The notes beneath the pieces were generated by a model that saw nothing but the letters and a program-made list of their open reading frames with translations, did not search any database and was not told the DNA's origin. Below, piece after piece: positions 60,095-64,000 of a stretch of 64,000 bases of DNA. The translations under genes and the position numbers were made by a program. The DNA comes from RGIG6353 sp964650465 (GTDB taxonomy: Bacteria > Bacillota > Clostridia > Oscillospirales > SIG627). The DNA is taken from assembly GCA_964650465.1 (NCBI GenBank), contig CAZYTA010000007.1, positions 10,311 through 74,310 of the forward strand. The letters run 5' to 3'. Numbering within the stretch: the stretch's first letter is position 1; every line of letters starts with the position of its first letter.

Positions 60095-60400
60095 ATGTCG
60101 CTTATCAATGTAACAAAGGATAATTTTGAAGAAACTGTCAAGAGCGGTAAAACCGTATTGCTTGACTTTTGGGCTACCTGGTGCGGTCCCTGTCAGATGA
60201 TAGCACCCACGGTTCACGAAATTGCCGAAGAATGCGAGGGCATTATTGTAGGCAAGATTAATGTTGACGAAGAGGCAGAGCTTACTGCAAAATTCGGAAT
60301 AGTCAGCATTCCCACCCTTGTTGTTATAAAGGATGGCAAGCCTGTAAATCAAGCTGTTGGAGTTCAATCAAAGGAAAAAATACTTGATATGATAAAATAA
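60095..60400 (+). CDS. trxA: Thioredoxin
   Basis: A 101-aa cytosolic thioredoxin with the active site WATWCGPCQM (about residue 30) and cis-Pro in VSIPTLVV. It reduces protein disulfides. The usual reductant is NADPH-dependent TrxB, not present here; the FTR-like gene 11 bases upstream suggests a ferredoxin-dependent route instead. AGGAGGAAAATTA precedes the ATG. Confidence 0.95.
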   Translation: MSLINVTKDNFEETVKSGKTVLLDFWATWCGPCQMIAPTVHEIAEECEGIIVGKINVDEEAELTAKFGIVSIPTLVVIKDGKPVNQAVGVQSKEKILDMIK

Positions 60401-60402
60401 GT

Positions 60403-60627
60403 GGCAGACGCCACTCGTAATGCTCGCCTACCGTTACGATAGCATTAATTCGGCAAAAGCTATACGGCTCGGGTCAAGCGTTTTTCTGTATATCAAAAAA
60501 AGGCGGCAGACGCCACTCGTAATGCTCGCCTACCGTTACGATAGCATTAATTCGGCAAAAGCTATACGGCTCGGGTCAAGCGTTTTTCTGTATATCAAAA
60601 AAAGGCGGCAGACGCCACTCATAATGC
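60403..60627 (+). repeat. Tandem 102-bp repeats, interspersed family
   Basis: Two exact 102-bp units (60403-60504 and 60505-60606) and a third head (60607-60627). Each has a GGCG/CGCC hairpin, CTCGTAATGCTCGCCTACCG, an AATGCT/AGCATT pairing, AAAAGCTATACGGCTCGGG and an A/T-rich end. The same sequence with small changes is at 27741-27822. Confidence 0.92.
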
Positions 60628-60629
60628 AA

Positions 60630-60680
60630 AAAAGCACACCCGTCGGTCATTAATTTGACCGAAGCGGGTGTGCTTTTTAT
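60630..60680. terminator. Terminator for thioredoxin and the minus-strand Feo genes
   Basis: AAAAGCACACCCG pairs with CGGGTGTGCTTTT; an inner TCGGTCA/TGACCGA stem completes a long hairpin with U-runs on both strands. Confidence 0.9.
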
Positions 60681-60702
60681 TATTTAAAAGAGAAATGAGG
60701 TA

Positions 60703-60867
60703 CTATTTTTTCTTGCCCGAGCAACAGCTGTTTTTCTTATCGCCGCAATTACAGCCGTCGGGACAGCCTATGCATTTTTTTCCGCTCTTTTTTGCCTTGT
60801 ATACATAAAAGCCTGCAAGGGCGATTATTACAACAACTATTGCTATGATAATAATGTTTTCTGTCAT
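60703..60867 (-). CDS. FeoB-associated Cys-rich membrane peptide
   Basis: A 54-aa protein too short for routine ORF lists. An N-terminal transmembrane helix (about 5-22) is followed by a Lys-rich segment and a Cys-rich tail (KCIGCPDGCNCG, then SCCSGKKK), the PF12669-type FeoB-associated plan. AGAGGT lies seven bases upstream of the ATG at 60867. It is nine bases downstream of the feoB stop, so co-transcribed. It probably helps FeoB by binding Fe2+ or as a redox or chaperone element; function not proven. Confidence 0.85.
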   Translation of the reverse strand: MTENIIIIAIVVVIIALAGFYVYKAKKSGKKCIGCPDGCNCGDKKNSCCSGKKK

Positions 60868-60876
60868 TTTGACCTC

Positions 60877-62895
60877 TTATTTTGCCATCTGCGCCTTCTT
60901 GTTTTTTGAAAGCTCATATTCAGCCTTAAGTCTCTTGTTTGCGGAAATGCAAAGATATACAACGATTGCCGCCATTACCGCAACTGCAATAAGACCGGGA
61001 ACAAAGCCCTTACCGAGCTGACCTGCTGTAATGAGAGTTCCTATCTGATATACAAGGAATCCAATTGTAAAGCCGACACCGAGTTGAAGTGCAATACCGC
61101 CCCAAAGCCACTTGGCACTCTTCATTTCGGAATTCATAGCACCGATAGCGGCAAAGCAAGGAGGTGTGTAAAGATTAAACATAAGATATGCAAGAGCGGC
61201 AACCTTTGTGATAGCCATAATACCTGCAACCTCTGCTCCTGCGCCCTCCATGAGTGCAAGCTCCTCTGTGTCGATAAGATTTTCAAGTCCTACAAAGCAA
61301 ACTGCAAGAGTTCCTACAACATTTTCCTTTGCAATGAAGCCTGTAACTGCCGCAGCAGCCATCTGCCAAGAAAGAACACCTATAACGGGAACAAGAACAT
61401 ATGCGAAGGGACCTGCGATAGACGCAAGGATAGAGCTGTCAGCATTTTCTGCAACCTGGAAGCTCCATGTAAATGTCTGCATTATCTGTACTGCTGTATT
61501 ACAAAGAAGGATTATTGTCGCAGCCTTAACTATGTAAGCCCAACCACGCTGACACATTGACATAAAGGCTCTGTAGAGGCTGGGAACCTTATATTCGGGA
61601 AGCTCAATGATGAAGAAGGATTTTCTTGCCTTATATGCTGTTATCTTATTGATAAGAAGTGCGCAAAGGAAAATAAGCACAATTCCTACAAAGTACATAA
61701 GCGGGCCAACCCATGTAGCATCCGAGAAGAATGCACCTGCAAAAAGTGCTATAACAGGAAGCTTTGCACCGCAGGGCATAAAAGGAGTAAGCATTGCAGT
61801 CGCTCTGCGCTCTCGCTCATTGCGGATGGTACGGCAAGCCATAACACCGGGGATAGCGCATCCTGTACCGATTACAAAAGGAATTACCGATTTACCCGAA
61901 AGACCAACCTTTTTAAATATTGGGTCAAGTACAACGGATACTCTCGCCATATAGCCGCAATCCTCAAGGAGTGCAATAAGGAAATACATTATCATTACAA
62001 GAGGAAGGAAACCGATAACCGCAATTACACCGCCTATAACGCCGTCAACGAGAAGTGCGTAAAGGAGAGGATTTGCGCCTTCAAGAAATCCGCCTATCCA
62101 ACCCTGGAAGGTTTCAAGCCAGCCTACAAGCAAATCTGCAATCCATACACCGGGTCCTGCTTGTGATATCCAGAACACTGCATACATAACTACGGCAAAA
62201 ATCGGAATGCCCAGCCATTTGTTTGTAAGCACTGCATCTATCTTGTCCTGAGAATTCTTGTTTTTGGTAAGCACCTTACGAGTCTCTACATCTGCAACTA
62301 TCTTGTTTACAAACTCAAAGCGCTTTCTGTCGGCAGCTTCAACCACCTTTTTATCAGTAAGGTCTATATCACCCTGTACATAAGGAGCCGTCTGCTCCTT
62401 ACCCACCTGCTCTACTGCCGCCTTTACCACCTCTGTAAGACCGTCCGAGGATGTAGAAACGGTATCGACAACAGGACATCCGAGCTTTTCGGAAAGGAGT
62501 GCCGCATCTATCTTTGTTTCTTTCTTTTTGTTGATATCTGCTTTGTTCAAAGCAACTACAACGGGAACGCCAAGCTCGAGAAGCTGTGTTGTGAAAAACA
62601 GGCTTCGGCTGAGATTCGTTGCATCAACTATATTGATGATAACATCGGGATTCTCATTTTTTACATACGAGCTTGTGATGCTTTCCTCGGAGGTGAACGG
62701 CGACATGGAGTAAGCACCGGGAAGGTCTACTGCTACAAGCTCCTCTCCTCCGCTGTAATAGCTTTTTTTAATGGGATGTTCTTTCTTTTCAACGGTAACG
62801 CCTGCCCAATTTCCGACCTTTTCATTTCTGCCGGTCAGAGCATTGTACATGGTTGTCTTTCCGCTGTTGGGATTACCTGTAAGGGCAATTCGCAT
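60877..62895 (-). CDS. feoB: Ferrous iron transport protein B
   Basis: A 672-aa membrane protein with an N-terminal G domain: G1 GNPNSGKTT, G3 DLPG, G4 NKAD (about 1-165), then a helical linker and a polytopic core with two Gate repeats, including GTGCAIPG and CGAKLPV. It imports Fe2+ under anoxic conditions. GGAGGA precedes the ATG. FeoA is upstream and the Cys-rich peptide downstream. A palindromic GTTAG/CTAAC element lies between feoA and feoB. Confidence 0.95.
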   Translation of the reverse strand: MRIALTGNPNSGKTTMYNALTGRNEKVGNWAGVTVEKKEHPIKKSYYSGGEELVAVDLPGAYSMSPFTSEESITSSYVKNENPDVIINIVDATNLSRSLFFTTQLLELGVPVVVALNKADINKKKETKIDAALLSEKLGCPVVDTVSTSSDGLTEVVKAAVEQVGKEQTAPYVQGDIDLTDKKVVEAADRKRFEFVNKIVADVETRKVLTKNKNSQDKIDAVLTNKWLGIPIFAVVMYAVFWISQAGPGVWIADLLVGWLETFQGWIGGFLEGANPLLYALLVDGVIGGVIAVIGFLPLVMIMYFLIALLEDCGYMARVSVVLDPIFKKVGLSGKSVIPFVIGTGCAIPGVMACRTIRNERERRATAMLTPFMPCGAKLPVIALFAGAFFSDATWVGPLMYFVGIVLIFLCALLINKITAYKARKSFFIIELPEYKVPSLYRAFMSMCQRGWAYIVKAATIILLCNTAVQIMQTFTWSFQVAENADSSILASIAGPFAYVLVPVIGVLSWQMAAAAVTGFIAKENVVGTLAVCFVGLENLIDTEELALMEGAGAEVAGIMAITKVAALAYLMFNLYTPPCFAAIGAMNSEMKSAKWLWGGIALQLGVGFTIGFLVYQIGTLITAGQLGKGFVPGLIAVAVMAAIVVYLCISANKRLKAEYELSKNKKAQMAK

Positions 62896-62957
62896 AATGG
62901 TTCCTCCTAAAATATAAATTGGTTATTTTAAGGCAATGCCTGTAAAATACATTTGCA

Positions 62958-62973
62958 GTTAGAGGCGGCTAAC
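62958..62973. promoter_or_regulatory. DtxR-type box between feoA and feoB
   Basis: GTTAGAGGCGGCTAAC, a palindrome with GTTAG/CTAAC arms, as in iron-dependent DtxR-family operators. Confidence 0.65.
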
Positions 62974-63011
62974 TCCTTGGTGAAAAAGTAATCATCGGAT
63001 TACTTTCTTCA

Positions 63012-63224
63012 TCAGATGATTATTGCCTCAGCGAGCTGACTGTCAATATTGTATCTGCCGTCCTTAATGGAAACGACACAACCACCCTTAAGATGAGACA
63101 CTACCGTTATGGGCTCTCCGCTGTAGCACCCCAAAGAAAACAGAAACGCATCAAGCTCCTCGTCGTCTGTTTCTATTTGCTGAATTATATATTCTTTTCC
63201 CTCTTCAGCGTTCAGTAAGTTCAT
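63012..63224 (-). CDS. feoA: Ferrous iron transport protein A
   Basis: A 70-aa SH3-like FeoA. Key parts are KEYIIQQIE, the loop LFSLGCYSGEPITVVS and the C-terminal strand NIDSQLAEAIII. It partners with FeoB, probably at its cytoplasmic domain. ATG at 63224 is chosen with GAGG seven bases upstream; an ATG six bases earlier is possible but crowds that site. Two DtxR-type boxes lie just upstream. Confidence 0.88.
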   Translation of the reverse strand: MNLLNAEEGKEYIIQQIETDDEELDAFLFSLGCYSGEPITVVSHLKGGCVVSIKDGRYNIDSQLAEAIII

Positions 63225-63252
63225 TTTCATCCCTCGGTTCGTAATACTGTAA

Positions 63253-63266
63253 TTAGTTTCAGCTAA
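63253..63266. promoter_or_regulatory. DtxR-type box upstream of feoA
   Basis: TTAGTTTCAGCTAA, with TTAG/GCTAA half-sites matching the 63288 box. Confidence 0.6.
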
Positions 63267-63287
63267 CTTTCATCCAAAAAAATCAAA

Positions 63288-63301
63288 TTAGCCTCTGCTA
63301 A
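63288..63301. promoter_or_regulatory. DtxR-type box just downstream of the feoA promoter
   Basis: TTAGCCTCTGCTAA, a palindrome with TTAGC/GCTAA arms. It lies immediately after the predicted feoA -10, where binding would block the gene. Confidence 0.7.
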
Positions 63302-63308
63302 CTTCTGT

Positions 63309-63340
63309 ATTATATTATCACCAACTTTGTATTTTGTCAA
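63309..63340 (-). promoter_or_regulatory. feoA promoter
   Basis: Minus-strand TTGACA (63335-63340); TAATAT (63312-63317) at 17 bases or TATAAT (63309-63314) at 20 bases serves as -10. Confidence 0.6.
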
Positions 63341-63402
63341 TAGTTTTTTTGAAAAATTTACCACGTTTGCGTTACGTTTTTAAGATTTTCATAAACTTAC
63401 CC

Positions 63403-63431
63403 TTGCAAACTCCTCGTTTTTATGTTATAAT
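63403..63431 (+). promoter_or_regulatory. Promoter of the DtxR gene
   Basis: TTGCAA (63403-63408), 17-base spacer, TATAAT (63426-63431). Confidence 0.8.
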
Positions 63432-63459
63432 ATACCAAAATGATAAGGAGGTGTTTGTG

Positions 63460-63831
63460 ATGAGCTTGCATGAATCGGCTGAAATGTATCTTGAAACGAT
63501 ATATGTTCTTTCCGATAAGTTGGGCAATGTCAGAAGTATAGATGTTGCAGAGTATATGGGATATTCAAAGCCCAGTGTCAGCCGTGCTGTAGGCATTCTC
63601 AAACGTGACGGACTTCTTTTAATGGCAAAGGACGGCTCTTTGACTTTGACAGATGATGGACGTAACACAGCAAAAAAGATATTTGAACGTCATACCCTTC
63701 TGACTCAATTTTTGGAGTATATAGGTGTATCAAAGGATGTTGCCTCCGACGATGCCTGTAAAATAGAGCACGTCATAAGTGATGAAACAATAACAGCCAT
63801 AAAGAATTTTATAGAGTCAAAAAAAGGATAA
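63460..63831 (+). CDS. DtxR-family metal-dependent repressor (IdeR/MntR-like)
   Basis: A 123-aa repressor: N-terminal HTH (LHESAEMYLETIYVL, VRSIDVAEYMGYSKPSVSRAVGILK) and the dimerisation domain with metal ligands (ERHTLLTQFLEYIGV, ACKIEHVISDETI). It lacks the C-terminal SH3-like domain and is a little shorter than MntR. ATG 63460 follows AAGGAGG; an earlier in-frame ATG at 63334 has no ribosome site. Divergent from feoA, whose control region has matching boxes, so Fe2+ is the likely metal. Confidence 0.87.
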   Translation: MSLHESAEMYLETIYVLSDKLGNVRSIDVAEYMGYSKPSVSRAVGILKRDGLLLMAKDGSLTLTDDGRNTAKKIFERHTLLTQFLEYIGVSKDVASDDACKIEHVISDETITAIKNFIESKKG

Positions 63832-63832
63832 C

Positions 63833-63860
63833 AGGGCGACAGTAATCGCCCTACTTTTTT
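63833..63860 (+). terminator. Terminator of the DtxR gene
   Basis: AGGGCGA pairs with TCGCCCT around a six-base loop, followed by a seven-T run. Confidence 0.88.
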
Positions 63861-63871
63861 TACAAAAGGCA

Positions 63872-63900
63872 TTGACTAAACTCTCTTTTTATGATATACT
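63872..63900 (+). promoter_or_regulatory. tRNA promoter
   Basis: TTGACT (63872-63877), 17-base spacer, TATACT (63895-63900), 15 bases before the tRNA. Confidence 0.8.
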
Positions 63901-63915
63901 ACCATTTGCGAATAA

Positions 63916-63955
63916 CGAGATGTGGCTCAGTTTGGTAGAGCGCTGCGTTCGGGAC
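63916..63955 (+). tRNA. tRNA-Pro(CGG), 5' part only; 3' half replaced
   Basis: CGAGATG acceptor arm, TG, D arm GCTC...GAGC, anticodon stem CTGCG and loop TTCGGGA (anticodon CGG) are intact. From 63956 the expected complementary stem CGCAG and the T arm are absent; the sequence reads TCAATCACCG instead. Either an element is inserted at the anticodon loop or the copy is a remnant; the window ends before this can be decided. Confidence 0.7.
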
Positions 63956-64000
63956 TCAATCACCGTTCTCGGCGTAGAATTTTCGAGAAGAGCCGAAAAC
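63956..64000 (-). other. Possible 3' end of a minus-strand gene beyond the window
   Basis: On the minus strand an open frame runs from the window edge (VFGSSRKFYAENGD) to TGA at 63956-63958, directly at the tRNA break. It is too short to identify. Confidence 0.3.

Noticed and set aside
60420..60653. 77-codon frame with a 34-residue exact repeat
   Set aside because: It is the translation of the 102-bp tandem repeat; no ribosome site and the same element occurs without an open frame elsewhere.
63916..64000. Group I intron in the tRNA anticodon loop
   Set aside because: Only 45 bases are visible after the break and none of the conserved intron core can be seen; left as one option only.
1..64000. 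CRISPR arrays, insertion sequences, prophage genes
   Set aside because: No regularly spaced repeats, transposase or phage genes found; the tandem 102-bp units have no spacers.

Overview
The window reads as a piece of a low-to-moderate GC, Gram-positive anaerobe of the class Clostridia, probably a gut or rumen fibre degrader. The reasons are strong AGGAGG-type ribosome sites, TTGACA/TATAAT promoters with 17-base spacers, a SpoVT-type sporulation regulator, an SLH (S-layer) protein, FeoAB with a DtxR regulator, several AraC regulators beside carbohydrate genes, and no respiratory genes. A finer taxonomic call is not supported from sequence alone.

Layout. 1-7906: one tightly coupled + strand operon holding the whole shikimate pathway plus the Phe/Tyr branch (aroF, tyrA, aroB, aroA, aroC, pheA, an aroE-aroK fusion, aroQ). 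8041-13258: a SASA-type esterase, a LysR regulator, a large unassigned protein, and glycerate kinase. 13281-16067: UDP-glucose dehydrogenase, a YjbR-like protein and an AraC regulator. 16186-23524: a seven-gene catabolic operon (enolase-superfamily enzyme, two cytoplasmic GH10 enzymes, RraA-like aldolase, beta-lactamase-fold hydrolase, SDR, UlaG-like lactonase) preceded by two half-sites 21 bp apart. It could form an oxidative, non-phosphorylating sugar route. 23644-29559: NimA-like flavoprotein, MnmM-like methylase, two QueG-like Fe-S proteins, AraC, EamA transporter, lipoprotein amidase. 29875-31227: hisS. 31306-35028: AraC with a divergent dehydrogenase / KDPG aldolase / SGNH esterase operon.

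35175-46192 is a more AT-rich accessory stretch: a TIR-GNAT gene with a second GNAT, another GNAT, AraC, a Gfo/Idh/MocA-GNAT fusion, small membrane proteins (one with a decayed paralogue), a HAD phosphatase, DeoR, a DUF4143 ATPase and an orphan protein. Three of these genes share a near-identical promoter. 46329-53419: spoVT, a sugar isomerase with twin palindromic operators, AraC, amidohydrolase, AAC(3)-fold acetyltransferase, LacI, and a shortened MocR regulator divergent from an ECF S component. 53582-59715: a MacAB-like ABC export operon ending in an SLH repeat protein. 59883-60400: an FTR-like Fe-S protein with thioredoxin. 60703-63831: the ferrous iron uptake locus (FeoA, FeoB, FeoB-associated Cys-rich peptide) with a divergent DtxR regulator and three DtxR-like boxes. 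The window closes in a tRNA-Pro(CGG) gene whose 3' half is not the expected sequence.

An interspersed intergenic repeat family (a GC-rich hairpin followed by a conserved CTCGCCTA block) recurs at several places and is tandemly duplicated, as exact 102-bp units, after thioredoxin. No insertion sequence, CRISPR array or prophage gene was seen.
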